From NCBI GenBank assembly GCA_009777235.1, contig WRMH01000004.1, forward strand, positions 62,001 to 126,000: 64,000 nucleotides of DNA. Direction: 5' to 3'. This DNA comes from Oscillospiraceae bacterium. Its GTDB lineage: Bacteria; Bacillota; Clostridia; Oscillospirales; Oscillospiraceae. The notes below the pieces were generated by a model. That model saw only the letters and a list, made by a program, of their open reading frames with translations. It did not search any database and had not been told where the DNA came from. Below, in pieces: positions 1-8,486 of this stretch (positions are counted from its first letter, which is position 1; the number at the start of each line of letters is the position of its first letter). A program made the translations under genes and the position numbers.

Positions 1-976
1 AAGCGCCAAACCCCACTATGGTGAATATTGCCGCGACAACTATACCGGCAAGCTCCGCGCCTGTGAGCAAAACAAAGGTGGTGACACAGGCGCACAAAAA
101 ACCCATATTTATATAGATACTGTTATGATAGAGAAAGTAAAAGTCCGTTATCAGACGCCCGGAGTGCTTATGAAATTTCAGAAAATCTGAAAAATTCGCC
201 TTTATCCGCACAGCTATGCCGCCGTCATCTCCGGCGAGGAGTCCGCATAAAATCATTGAGGCGGAAAAAGAATACAGCATTATTGATAAGATAAAGTTAT
301 TACCGCTGCTCAAAAACTCTGCGGGTATTATCTCATGCCCCATGCTGCGCAAGGTGGCGGCATAGATAGTGGCTATAAGGCCGCCCGCAAAACCCATGCT
401 GTAGAGGTCGTAACCGCCGTGCGCGCGTACCATGTGAGAGGAGATTGGCGGAAAAATAAAACCGATAAAAAATCCGACCAAAACGCCTATGGTTATTTCG
501 ACGAGAAAACTAAATTCGCCAAAAAACGCTATTTCGCTGACAACGGGGGAAAGTGTCGCGACAAGAAGGGATGCCAGAGCATAGTTTGAAAAAGGCTCTT
601 TCTTGTATTTTGAATAAATCCCAACGCCAATTGTGAGAGGTATCATATTAAATACGTTTTTGCCGAAAAAGGCAAAGCCCGCCGTAAGCCACAGCGCCAT
701 GATAATAGCTCCGCTTGGCTTTATGCGCGAGGAAATGAGCATCAAAAGACCGGAAAAACCCGCAATAGCGGCATTGACAAGCGTCGCGCCCACGCCGCCT
801 ACGGCCAAATAGTCGGTTATAAGTATTGACCGCGACGAGATGATACGCAAAAAACCCTCCCAAATGGCAATTGGAGTATCTACGGCAAAAGCAACGCAGA
901 TAAAAAACAGATTGACGCAGAGCATAATAGCGTATGGCAGCGGCAGCCGCCCGCGTATACGGGATATCTTTGGCAT
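1..976 (-). CDS. DUF1576-like integral membrane protein, 3' part beyond window
   Basis: This minus-strand frame is open from the window edge to an ATG at 976, giving 325 codons with no stop. AAGGGAGGTG (981-990 on the complement) lies just upstream and fixes the start. The product is strongly hydrophobic with many predicted membrane segments. Residues about 45-70 (IISSRSILITDYLAVGGVGA) and a later GGYDLYSMGFAGG stretch resemble the clostridial DUF1576 membrane family as I remember it; no function is known for that family. It diverges from the rnf operon, with about 100 bp between the two starts. The family name is from memory and would need a profile search. The coding assignment itself is firm because the frame, ribosome binding site and hydrophobic pattern agree. 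Confidence 0.72.
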   Translation of the reverse strand, partial: MPKISRIRGRLPLPYAIMLCVNLFFICVAFAVDTPIAIWEGFLRIISSRSILITDYLAVGGVGATLVNAAIAGFSGLLMLISSRIKPSGAIIMALWLTAGFAFFGKNVFNMIPLTIGVGIYSKYKKEPFSNYALASLLVATLSPVVSEIAFFGEFSFLVEITIGVLVGFFIGFIFPPISSHMVRAHGGYDLYSMGFAGGLIATIYAATLRSMGHEIIPAEFLSSGNNFILSIMLYSFSASMILCGLLAGDDGGIAVRIKANFSDFLKFHKHSGRLITDFYFLYHNSIYINMGFLCACVTTFVLLTGAELAGIVVAAIFTIVGFGA

Positions 977-1048
977 ATTTCACCTCCCTTTTTCAATAGA
1001 TATAGTGACTACATATTAACATATTTATGGGAGAGTGTGAACAGTATC

Positions 1049-1077
1049 TTGACTATTATTATGTATTTACATATAAT
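1049..1077 (+). promoter_or_regulatory. SigA-type promoter of the rnf operon
   Basis: TTGACT (1049-1054), a 17-nt spacer and a perfect TATAAT (1072-1077). The predicted transcription start is 1084, which is the A of an in-frame ATG of rnfC, so the transcript may be leaderless. Confidence 0.75.
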
Positions 1078-1083
1078 CTACAC

Positions 1084-2415
1084 ATGAACTCTGACAAGAT
1101 GAAAAAGAAAATAATGGGAATATCCCCGCCGTATAGCAAAAATACTGCTAATAACCCCGCTCAAACACTGCCAATACCGGAGCAGATCGAAATCCCAATG
1201 AAAATGCACTCGGGAAAACCGGCCATACCGATTATCGAAATCGGCGATACGGTAAAAGTAGGGCAGCTCATCGGAAAAATGGACGGAAAAATCTGTTCGC
1301 CTGTCCATTCGAGCGTTTCCGGCACGGTCAAAGCAATCAACGAGCGCGACAAGGTGACGGGCAAAAGGGCAATATCCGTTGTGATCGTACCGGACGGCCT
1401 GCAAACGCCGTATAGGGCGCAAGAGCCGGTGAACGTCAAAACTTTGTCCGAATTTTTATCCGCAGTCGGCGATTCGGGCGCGGTTGGGCTTGGCGGAGCG
1501 GGATTTCCGACAGCGCCCAAGCTGGATATAAAAAACCCGGGCGAGCTTGACTACATACTCATAAACGGAGCCGAGTGCGAGCCGTATATAACTGCCGACA
1601 CAAGAACAATGATTGACGATACCGCGCATGTTGTCGGCGGCGTGGAACTGCTGCTGAAATTTATGAAGCCCCGCAAAAAAATACTTATCTGCATAGAGGA
1701 CAATAAACCGCTGGCTATAGAAGCGATGCAAAAAGGTTTTGAGGGAAACGATAAAGTAGAAATTCGCGTTTTGCCGACAAAATACCCGCAGGGCGAGCGC
1801 AAGGTGCTTGTTTATAACACCACGGGGCGGATCGTGCCGGAGGGTGCGCGTCTTGCCGACGTCGGGGTGCTCGTCACAAACATCACGACCATAACGGTAT
1901 TTGACAGATATATAAAGACGGGTATGCCGCTTGTAAATAAAGTTGTTACCGTAGACGGGCCGATAGTGGCAAAGCCAAATAACGTATTGTCTCCGATAGG
2001 AACCCCCATCAGGAAGCTGTTTGATTTTTGCGGGGGTTTTTCCGTGCCTGAACCGGGGAAAATACTCATGGGCGGTCCCATGATGGGATATGCCCTGCCG
2101 GATATTGATATGCCGGTCGTAAAAGTGACAAACTCCGTACTTGCGTTCGCGCCGGAAAATGCTCCGGGCGGCAAATCCCGCAGGGCGGAGACGGCGTGCA
2201 TTAAATGCGGAAGATGCGTAGGCGTATGCCCCATGAGCTTAATGCCGTCGAACATCGAGGCCGCGTATCAAGTGAAAAGCATAGAAAAATTAGAGCGTTA
2301 TAAAGTTAATTTGTGCGTCGAATGCGGAAGCTGCGCATATGTCTGCCCGGCAAGGCGGCCTTTGGTGCAGGCGATCCGTCTATCAAACGACCTGCTTTGG
2401 CAAAGCAGAAAATAA
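1084..2415 (+). CDS. rnfC: Rnf complex subunit C (RnfC)
   Basis: Peripheral NADH-binding subunit of the membrane Rnf complex, which couples ferredoxin:NAD+ electron transfer to Na+ or H+ transport. The N-terminal part is the barrel-sandwich/SLBB-type region (MHSGKPAIPIIEIGDTVKVG). It is followed by the flavin/NAD-binding core (GLGGAGFPTAPKL, NGAECEPYITAD) and, near the C-terminus, two CxxCxxCxxxCP 4Fe-4S motifs (CIKCGRCVGVCP and CVECGSCAYVCP). The frame is open from 1027, but that codon lies upstream of the promoter, so the start must be later. ATG 1084 (leaderless), 1099 and 1114 are candidates, none with a clear Shine-Dalgarno sequence. It is the first gene of a tightly packed rnfCDGEAB operon. 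Confidence 0.95.
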   Translation: MNSDKMKKKIMGISPPYSKNTANNPAQTLPIPEQIEIPMKMHSGKPAIPIIEIGDTVKVGQLIGKMDGKICSPVHSSVSGTVKAINERDKVTGKRAISVVIVPDGLQTPYRAQEPVNVKTLSEFLSAVGDSGAVGLGGAGFPTAPKLDIKNPGELDYILINGAECEPYITADTRTMIDDTAHVVGGVELLLKFMKPRKKILICIEDNKPLAIEAMQKGFEGNDKVEIRVLPTKYPQGERKVLVYNTTGRIVPEGARLADVGVLVTNITTITVFDRYIKTGMPLVNKVVTVDGPIVAKPNNVLSPIGTPIRKLFDFCGGFSVPEPGKILMGGPMMGYALPDIDMPVVKVTNSVLAFAPENAPGGKSRRAETACIKCGRCVGVCPMSLMPSNIEAAYQVKSIEKLERYKVNLCVECGSCAYVCPARRPLVQAIRLSNDLLWQSRK

Positions 2416-2425
2416 GGAGATCAGC

Positions 2426-3448
2426 GTGACAAAACTGACAGTATCAACATCGCCCCATATACACCACGAAGCCACCACAAGCAGGATAATGCTTGATGTG
2501 CTCATCGCCCTCATCCCGGCTTTTGCGGCGGCGATCATGATATTTGGCGTCCGCGCCGCGGCGGTTACGTGCGTATGTGTCGCTTCATGCGTGTTTTTTG
2601 AGTGGATTTTTGAAAAAATCACAAAACGCGAAAAAACGATAGGCGACTATAGCGCTTGCATTACCGGCGTTTTGCTCGCGTTCAATCTGCCCGTCACGAT
2701 ACCGATATGGCAAGCCGTGTTTGGCAGCGCAGTGGCGATCATACTCGTAAAACAATTATTCGGCGGGCTTGGCAAAAACTTTGCAAACCCCGCTATCACG
2801 GCGCGTGTCGTGATGTTTTTGGCTTTTTCGGCGACTATGACAAACTGGGCGTCGCCATATGCCGAGACCTCGTGGTGGATTTACCCGATAGATTCCGTTG
2901 CGGCAAATTTGGGTGCGGCAGGCGGCGCGATGGATGCCCTCACGGGCGCGACAGCAGGCGCGGATGCCGTCACGGGCGCGACGCCGCTCGTGCTTTTGGG
3001 TCAAGGCCGATTTGACGCGCTGCCGTCTGTTTGGCATATGATACTCGGCGTTCGGGGAGGAAGCCTCGGCGAAACAAGCAACATAGCGCTTCTCATTGGC
3101 GGCATTTACCTGATGGCGCGCCGCGTAATATCATGGCACACACCTCTCACATACATAGCGGTGGTCACGGGGCTTTCGGGATTGCTTGGCGCGGAGCCGG
3201 TATATCATATGCTCGCGGGTGGGCTGTTTCTCGGGGCGTTCTTTATGGCGACAGATTATGTGACCGCTCCGCAAACAAACTTGGGGAGAATCATTTTTGG
3301 CGCGGGAGCGGGGTTATTTACCGTGCTTTTTAGAATATACGGCAACTATCCGGAAGGTGTATCTTTTGCGATACTGCTGATGAACATACTGACCCCATAT
3401 ATAAACAGGATCACGGAAACAAAACCGCTCGGAGCGGTAAAGAGTTAA
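2426..3448 (+). CDS. rnfD: Rnf complex subunit D (RnfD), flavinylated
   Basis: Integral membrane subunit of Rnf carrying covalently bound FMN; it takes part in the ion-coupled electron path. The start is GTG 2426, placed 5 nt after AAGGAGA, which gives 340 aa, the usual length. The product begins with a short cytoplasmic segment (SPHIHHEATTSRIM) and has many hydrophobic helices. The expected flavinylation motif is DAVTGATPL (DNA 2963-2985), where FMN is attached to the Thr of TGAT. Ten residues earlier there is a second, near-copy motif, DALTGATAG (from 2933), encoded by a 20-nt DNA segment with one mismatch. The second copy followed by PL fits the family site best. The gene lies 10 nt after rnfC, and ApbE, the flavinyl transferase it needs, is encoded downstream. 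Confidence 0.95.
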   Translation: MTKLTVSTSPHIHHEATTSRIMLDVLIALIPAFAAAIMIFGVRAAAVTCVCVASCVFFEWIFEKITKREKTIGDYSACITGVLLAFNLPVTIPIWQAVFGSAVAIILVKQLFGGLGKNFANPAITARVVMFLAFSATMTNWASPYAETSWWIYPIDSVAANLGAAGGAMDALTGATAGADAVTGATPLVLLGQGRFDALPSVWHMILGVRGGSLGETSNIALLIGGIYLMARRVISWHTPLTYIAVVTGLSGLLGAEPVYHMLAGGLFLGAFFMATDYVTAPQTNLGRIIFGAGAGLFTVLFRIYGNYPEGVSFAILLMNILTPYINRITETKPLGAVKS

Positions 3449-3458
3449 GGATTTGCCT

Positions 3459-3983
3459 ATGTTTAGAGAATATATCAAGCCATTATTAGTCGTAACGATC
3501 ATTTGCGTTGTCGCATCCGCCGCGCTTGCGGCCGTAAACGGCATGACCGAACCCATAATACGCGAAGCGGCAGAAGCCCGCGCAAATGAAATGATGAAAG
3601 AATTAATCCCGGAGGCGGCGGGATTTGAACGTATAGACATATCGGCAAATGACAAAGTCCCGGACACCGTGACGCAGATATTTGAAACATCAAATAATGC
3701 CGGATACGTGTTCATTGCGGAGGTAAGCGGTTTTAGCGGCATTATTAATGTTATTTGCGCCATAGACTCAGACGGCAAAATAATAAAGGCGTCTACGCTG
3801 TCTCACACCGAAACGCAGGGAATAGGGACTATTCTCGACCAAGAATCATTTTTAACGCCGTTTACAGGTTCAGACTACAGGCTCGACGGCATAGATACCG
3901 TAACCGGGGCTACTATTTCAACGAGTGCGTACATCGGGGCGATCGGCGATATTTTCACGGCCTTTGATGCAATTTACAATTAA
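3459..3983 (+). CDS. rnfG: Rnf complex subunit G (RnfG), flavinylated
   Basis: Membrane-anchored, extracytoplasmic FMN-carrying subunit of Rnf. One N-terminal transmembrane helix (residues about 8-26) precedes the FMN-binding domain. The flavinylation motif VTGATISTSAY is near the C-terminus, with the S/TGATxS/T pattern that ApbE recognises. I start it at ATG 3459 (174 aa), because TAAGGA at 3446-3451 is spaced 7 nt from it; the upstream TTG at 3453 is too close. The stop codon of rnfD overlaps this ribosome binding site, which suggests translational coupling. Confidence 0.95.
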   Translation: MFREYIKPLLVVTIICVVASAALAAVNGMTEPIIREAAEARANEMMKELIPEAAGFERIDISANDKVPDTVTQIFETSNNAGYVFIAEVSGFSGIINVICAIDSDGKIIKASTLSHTETQGIGTILDQESFLTPFTGSDYRLDGIDTVTGATISTSAYIGAIGDIFTAFDAIYN

Positions 3984-3996
3984 GAGGGCAAGGCAA

Positions 3997-4737
3997 ATGA
4001 GCAAACGAAGCATACTGACAAAAGGAATAATCAAAGAAAATCCGGTACTTGTACTGATGCTCGGCTTATGCCCGGTGCTTGCCGTCACTACGCAAGCGGA
4101 AAACGCGATCGGCATGGGGGTCGCGACAACATTTGTGCTGCTTGGTTCAAACGCGGCGGTATCAATGCTCAGAAACATAATACCAAACAAAACGCGCATA
4201 CCGTGCTACATTGTTCTTATATCCAGCTTTACCACGCTCGCGAAAATGATAGTGGAAGCGTATGCTTATCCGATATATCAGTCACTTGGTATATTTTTGC
4301 CGCTGATAACGGTAAACTGCATAATATTTGCGCGAGCGGAGATTTTCGCGGCAAAAAACAAGGTAACAGACTCCGTTTTGGACGCGCTCGGCGCCGGCGC
4401 GGGCTTTACTTTGGCGCTCTTTGCGATTGCGTCCGTTCGTGAAATACTCGGAAGCGGCACATGGTTTGGCATCGAAATCCCGTGGCTGCGCGGCAATAAT
4501 ATCTCCATATTTACAATGGCTCCGGGCGCGTTTATAGTCTTGGCGGCTATTCTTGCGGCGGTAAATAAAATTTCAAAGGGCGCTCTCGCGCAATCTGACG
4601 CCTTATGCGCCGGATGCCCAAACGCCGGGATTTGCGGGAAGCTAAAGGCGGCGCCCGATGAATCCGGCAAGCCCGATAAATCTTATGACTCTGACAGGTC
4701 AGATGAGCAGATACAGCAATCCGAGGAGCAGAGGTAG
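3997..4737 (+). CDS. rnfE: Rnf complex subunit E (RnfE)
   Basis: Integral membrane subunit of Rnf, homologous to RnfA and NqrD; in the complex the two form an inverted pair around an intramembrane iron-sulfur centre. The start at ATG 3997 follows an AGAGGG/AAGG ribosome binding sequence and gives 246 aa. Family segments are visible: a Cys in the first helix region (LMLGLCPVLAVTTQAENAIG) and the conserved SLGIFLPLITVNCIIFARAE. The C-terminus is longer and more polar than usual, with a Cys-rich patch (LCAGCPNAGICG) followed by about 30 Asp/Ser/Lys/Gln-rich residues. The role of that tail is unknown. It lies 13 nt after rnfG and 3 nt before rnfA. Confidence 0.95.
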   Translation: MSKRSILTKGIIKENPVLVLMLGLCPVLAVTTQAENAIGMGVATTFVLLGSNAAVSMLRNIIPNKTRIPCYIVLISSFTTLAKMIVEAYAYPIYQSLGIFLPLITVNCIIFARAEIFAAKNKVTDSVLDALGAGAGFTLALFAIASVREILGSGTWFGIEIPWLRGNNISIFTMAPGAFIVLAAILAAVNKISKGALAQSDALCAGCPNAGICGKLKAAPDESGKPDKSYDSDRSDEQIQQSEEQR

Positions 4738-4740
4738 CAA

Positions 4741-5346
4741 ATGGAATTTGATATAAAACAAATTATTATCATTATTATGAGCGCGGCGTTTGTAAACAAC
4801 TATGTGCTTCGCCAGTTTTTGGGCGTTTGCCCGTTTCTGGGCGTTTCAAAGGACATTAAAAGCTCGGTCGGCATGGGGTTTTCGGTCACATTTGTTATGA
4901 TAATGGCATCCGCCGTGACATGGCCAATCCAAAGATACTTGCTCGATCCGAGCGGGCTTGAGTTTATGCAGACCGTGGTCTTTATATTGATCATCGCGAC
5001 ATTGGTTCAGCTTGTCGAGATAACGCTAAAAAAGTTTGCGCCGCCGATTCATGCTTCACTGGGTATATTCTTGCCGCTGATCGTAACAAATTGCGCCGTG
5101 CTGGGGCTTACCATATCGAATATAAATAATGAATATTCGTTTATCATGGCGATTGCCGCCGCTCTCGGCGCGGGGCTTGGGTTTTTACTCGCGATGCTGC
5201 TCTTTACGGGGATCAGGCAAGAGCTCGCGAACGCAAACCCGCCGGATTCATTTAAAGGTATGCCGATAACCCTCATATCTGCGGCGATACTGTCAATCGC
5301 GTTCTTTGCGTTTGAGGGAGTAATAGAAAACATTTTCGGAAAATAA
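4741..5346 (+). CDS. rnfA: Rnf complex subunit A (RnfA)
   Basis: Integral membrane subunit of Rnf, 201 aa, the normal length. Hydrophobic throughout, with family signatures NNYVLRQFLGVCPFLGVSK near the N-terminus and ASLGIFLPLIVTNCAVLG in the middle. The Cys residues in these two segments are those that with RnfE are thought to hold a 2Fe-2S centre within the membrane. It starts three bases after the rnfE stop codon, so translation is probably coupled. Confidence 0.96.
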   Translation: MEFDIKQIIIIIMSAAFVNNYVLRQFLGVCPFLGVSKDIKSSVGMGFSVTFVMIMASAVTWPIQRYLLDPSGLEFMQTVVFILIIATLVQLVEITLKKFAPPIHASLGIFLPLIVTNCAVLGLTISNINNEYSFIMAIAAALGAGLGFLLAMLLFTGIRQELANANPPDSFKGMPITLISAAILSIAFFAFEGVIENIFGK

Positions 5347-5392
5347 AGCCGGGTCGTGCTCGGCAAAGCAAATTAGAAAGCAGAAAAGGGAA

Positions 5393-6202
5393 ATGGAAAC
5401 TATCATTACAGCCATAACAATCACCGGAGCGGCCGGCCTTTTGGCGGCAGTTTTGCTTATAATCGCGGGCAAGGTGATGAATGTGCCAACAGACCCTCTT
5501 GTAGAGAAGATTCGCGAAGCGTTGCCGGGAGCAAATTGCGGCGCTTGCGGGTATTCCGGCTGTGACGGCTATGCAGCCGCACTCGCAAAAGGCGAAGCGG
5601 CAATAGATAAATGCCCGCCCGGCGGTGAAGCCACATACAAAGAGCTTGGAGCGATACTTGGCATTGATGCCACAGATGAGCTTGTAAAAAAGATTGCCAT
5701 CGTGCATTGCGTCGGAGATACGGATGCGCGAATAGATAAAATGGAGTATGTGGGGATTGATACATGCGTTGCGGCAAGCGGGCTGTATGGCGGCAAACAC
5801 GCGTGTTCATTCGGTTGCTTGGGCTATGGCGATTGCGTGAAGGTATGTCCGAGCGGCGCGATTTGCATATCAAAAGGCATTGCCCGTGTAGACTCGCGCA
5901 AATGCACGGCCTGCAAGCTATGTGAAAAGGTATGCCCGACAGCGGTTATTTCAGTGGAAACAAAGCCCAAACATGCCGCGGTGCTTTGCAAAAATCCCGA
6001 AAAGGGCGGTATTGTCAGAAATAAGTGTAAAAGAGGATGCATTGCTTGCCAAAAATGTGTCCGTGAATGTCCGGCAAAGGCTATACATATTACTTCTCCG
6101 AGCGAGGCTTTGGCAGTGATAGATGACGCAAAATGCGATAGCTGCGGGCATTGCTCGCAAATATGTATAACAAAGTGTATTTTATCTTATGAAAAAAGCT
6201 GA
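5393..6202 (+). CDS. rnfB: Rnf complex subunit B (RnfB)
   Basis: Iron-sulfur subunit thought to accept electrons from ferredoxin and pass them into the Rnf complex. One N-terminal membrane helix (residues about 3-23) is followed by the 4Fe-4S domain with CGACGYSGCDGYA and a fourth Cys in KCPPGG. The C-terminal half carries ferredoxin-like clusters: CLGYGDCVKVCP, CTACKLCEKVCP, CIACQKCVRECP and CDSCGHCSQICI. At 269 aa it is of the clostridial type. ATG 5393 is preceded by AAAGGGAA. Its 3' end overlaps apbE by 14 nt. Confidence 0.96.
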   Translation: METIITAITITGAAGLLAAVLLIIAGKVMNVPTDPLVEKIREALPGANCGACGYSGCDGYAAALAKGEAAIDKCPPGGEATYKELGAILGIDATDELVKKIAIVHCVGDTDARIDKMEYVGIDTCVAASGLYGGKHACSFGCLGYGDCVKVCPSGAICISKGIARVDSRKCTACKLCEKVCPTAVISVETKPKHAAVLCKNPEKGGIVRNKCKRGCIACQKCVRECPAKAIHITSPSEALAVIDDAKCDSCGHCSQICITKCILSYEKS

Positions 6203-7316
6203 TGGAACGCGATTTGAGATAAAATGCCGGATAAAAAACCTCAAAAACCGCCGCGTAAGAGGCAGCCACAAAGCTGTAACCGCGCTTTTTGTTTGTATTT
6301 TCATGATTATAAGCGGCATTGGAACTGCGGGCTGCGGCGGGGGGCAAAGCGGCGATATAATGAGCGAAACCCGCTTGCTGTTTGATACATATTGCACGAT
6401 AACAATCGGGCAGCCCATATATTCGAGCAAACTTGACGCAAGCAATCTGATAAGTAATCTGCTTGAAGAAGCCTTTGAGCTTTGTGAGAAATATGAGGCT
6501 TTATTTGGCATGACCGTGACGGGGAGCGATGTATGGAAAATAAACCATGCAAAAGGCGAACCGGTGGAGGTAAGCCGCGAAACGGTTGAGCTTATAGAGC
6601 ATGGCTTGCGTTTTGGCGAGCTCTCCGGCGGTATGTTTGACATAACGGTAGGACGTCTCAGCAGCTTATGGGATTTTGGCAATAACTTTAACGAACATGG
6701 CGGGCAAACCGTACCGCCGCAAGAACTTCTCAAAAAAGCGCAATTGACCGTAAATTATAGTCAGCTGACCACAAACGCAGAAAAAAGCACCGTACAGCTT
6801 GAAAATCCCGAGTCATGGATTGATTTGGGAGGGATAGCCAAAGGGTATATAGCCGACAAGATCGCCGAGCATCTGCGTCAAAACGGAGTGACAAACGCGC
6901 TCATCAATCTGGGCGGAGACATTATGCTTTTGGGAAAAAGGCCGGACGGCAGCCCGTGGCGCACAGCGATAAGAAAACCGTACGGCAGTGAAAATGAATA
7001 TGTCGGGGTTTTGGAAATCGCCGACGCTTCGATTGTGAGCTCGGGAACGTACGAGCGGCAATTTACTGAAGACGGCATAACCTACCATCATATACTTGAC
7101 CCATATACCGGGATGCCGTCAACAAGCGATGTTATAAGCGCAACGGTAATTGCGGAAAACGCTCTGATCGGCGAATCTCTTTCAACTATAGCGGTTTTGA
7201 CGGGCAGCGAAAAAATAGAAATAATCTTTGAGCAAACCGCCGGATTTATAGGAGCGGTGCTTGTGACAGACGGCGGAGAGGTCTTGATATACGGAAACGC
7301 GGAGCTTATAACATGA
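6189..7316 (+). CDS. apbE: FAD:protein FMN transferase (ApbE), lipoprotein
   Basis: Transfers FMN from FAD to the Thr of S/TGAT motifs; its expected substrates here are RnfD and RnfG. A long basic N-terminus and one hydrophobic segment end in GTAGC, a lipobox that predicts lipid attachment on the outer face of the membrane. Family motifs follow: FDTYCTITIG, ELSGGMFDITVGRLSSLWDFG, WIDLGGIAKGYIADKI, NLGGDIMLLG and YHHILDPYTGMPS. The length of 375 aa is normal. The 14-nt overlap with rnfB and 4-nt ATGA overlap with the next gene show that it belongs to the rnf operon. No good Shine-Dalgarno sequence precedes ATG 6189, so it probably depends on coupling. Confidence 0.95.
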   Translation: MKKADGTRFEIKCRIKNLKNRRVRGSHKAVTALFVCIFMIISGIGTAGCGGGQSGDIMSETRLLFDTYCTITIGQPIYSSKLDASNLISNLLEEAFELCEKYEALFGMTVTGSDVWKINHAKGEPVEVSRETVELIEHGLRFGELSGGMFDITVGRLSSLWDFGNNFNEHGGQTVPPQELLKKAQLTVNYSQLTTNAEKSTVQLENPESWIDLGGIAKGYIADKIAEHLRQNGVTNALINLGGDIMLLGKRPDGSPWRTAIRKPYGSENEYVGVLEIADASIVSSGTYERQFTEDGITYHHILDPYTGMPSTSDVISATVIAENALIGESLSTIAVLTGSEKIEIIFEQTAGFIGAVLVTDGGEVLIYGNAELIT

Positions 7317-7702
7317 AGAAGATAAAATATAAATCAAACATATTTTGGATTCTTGTGCTTATCGGCATAACCGTTTTATCTATAGCGGCAATGCTACTGA
7401 CGCGTCAGGCGTCCGGGACGGTTGCAAAAATTTATCTGTACGGAGAGCTTATCAAAACCGTCAATTTAGCGACGGTCACAGAGCCGTATAGTATGATAAT
7501 AGAGGCAGATAGCGGAAGGTCAAATACCGTTTTGGTCGAAAAAGGGCGTATCAGGGTTACGCAAGCCGACTGCCGCGACGGTATTTGCGTACAGCAGGGC
7601 TGGATATACGGGGGGCTTATGCCAATCGTATGTCTGCCGCATGGGTTGGCAATACAAATTGACGGCGGCGCATACGCAAATATTGACGCGGCAGTCGGAT
7701 AG
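7313..7702 (+). CDS. NusG domain II-containing membrane-anchored protein
   Basis: A 129-aa protein with one N-terminal transmembrane helix (residues about 10-28) and a small beta-rich domain carrying ADCRDGICVQQGWI and MPIVCLPHGLAIQI. This is the usual appearance of the NusG domain II (KOW-less) proteins found beside Rnf and apbE genes in Clostridia. Two Cys in the first motif and one in the second are conserved in the family as I recall it. Exact function is not known; an accessory role in flavinylation or Rnf assembly is inferred from context only. The start overlaps the apbE stop (ATGA). Confidence 0.85.
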   Translation: MKKIKYKSNIFWILVLIGITVLSIAAMLLTRQASGTVAKIYLYGELIKTVNLATVTEPYSMIIEADSGRSNTVLVEKGRIRVTQADCRDGICVQQGWIYGGLMPIVCLPHGLAIQIDGGAYANIDAAVG

Positions 7703-7742
7703 AAAAAGTAATCGGGCAAAAAACGCCGGGCGGGAGATATAG

Positions 7743-8267
7743 ATGACGGTAAAAAGACTTACATTGGCAGCCATATTTACAGCTATCGCGCTTGCCGTTT
7801 ATGTTATTGAAGCGATGATACCTTTGCCGATTGGGCTGCCGGGTATTCGGCTCGGGCTGGCGAACACCGTCACGCTTATAGTGCTCTTTATGCCAAAAGA
7901 CGGAATTATCAAAACCAAGATCACAGGGGCGGACGCGCTTATAATACTGCTCTGCCGTATTTTGCTCGGAGCCTTTATCACGGGCAGGGCAGTTGCTCTC
8001 GCGTACAGCCTGACCGGAGGACTCTTTGCGCTGGGTGCGCAAGTGATAACAAAGAGATTTGTCACGCCAAAACAAATATGGGTATGCGGCGCGCTGGGCG
8101 CTGTTTTTCACAACATCGGTCAAATACTCGCGGCCATCGTGATAACGGGAACGCCGAGCATAGCGGCATATTTGCCGATTCTGATAGTCGCCGGAGTCGT
8201 TACCGGAGTCATTACAGGTGTGGCAGCCGGGTTTACCGTAGCCCGATTTTCGCGAAATCCGGCGTGA
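7743..8267 (+). CDS. Gx transporter / heptaprenyl diphosphate synthase component I family membrane protein
   Basis: A 174-aa hydrophobic protein with five or six predicted membrane helices. The N-terminal PIGLPGIRLGLANTVTL and the RILLGAFITGR motif are typical of the Hpre_diP_synt_I (Gx transporter) family. The historical name refers to isoprenoid synthesis. In Clostridia the gene often follows rnf, apbE and the NusG-II gene, and it resembles ECF-type substrate-binding membrane proteins, so a transport role is possible. GGGAG lies just upstream of ATG 7743. It is the last gene of the rnf operon; a structured repeat follows 26 nt after the stop. Confidence 0.85.
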   Translation: MTVKRLTLAAIFTAIALAVYVIEAMIPLPIGLPGIRLGLANTVTLIVLFMPKDGIIKTKITGADALIILLCRILLGAFITGRAVALAYSLTGGLFALGAQVITKRFVTPKQIWVCGALGAVFHNIGQILAAIVITGTPSIAAYLPILIVAGVVTGVITGVAAGFTVARFSRNPA

Positions 8268-8293
8268 AATCAACTCCGTAAATAACTTCACTC

Positions 8294-8399
8294 AGCGGTT
8301 ATAAAAATCATTCCGAGAGCGGAGCATGGACGCGGAGCGCCCGATCGTTTGCGCACGGATGGACGCAACTGATCGGGGAGGAATGACTTTATGGCCGCT
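8294..8399 (+). repeat. Structured inverted-repeat element, copy A
   Basis: A ~106-bp element with terminal inverted repeats (AGCGGTTATAAAAATCATTCC at the left, the complement of AGCGGCCATAAAGTCATTCC at the right) and an inner hairpin whose stem starts CCGATC and ends GATCGG. The same element is at 45402-45508 in this orientation, and at 30522-30641 and 38204-38306 inverted. In this copy the outer stem contains T:G pairs that would be wobble pairs in RNA. Confidence 0.85.
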
Positions 8400-8453
8400 T
8401 AATAATTAATAATTATAAAAATATTTGTTGTATATTGCGCGAGATTAGTGTAG

Positions 8454-8459
8454 TATAAT
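8454..8459 (+). promoter_or_regulatory. Possible -10 box for the 55-aa peptide gene
   Basis: A perfect TATAAT lies 28 nt before the start codon at 8487, within an AT-rich stretch (8400-8470). No convincing -35 box is found at the right distance, so the promoter is only tentative. Confidence 0.4.
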
Positions 8460-8486
8460 CAATATAAAAACAAAGGGGGAATTGGC

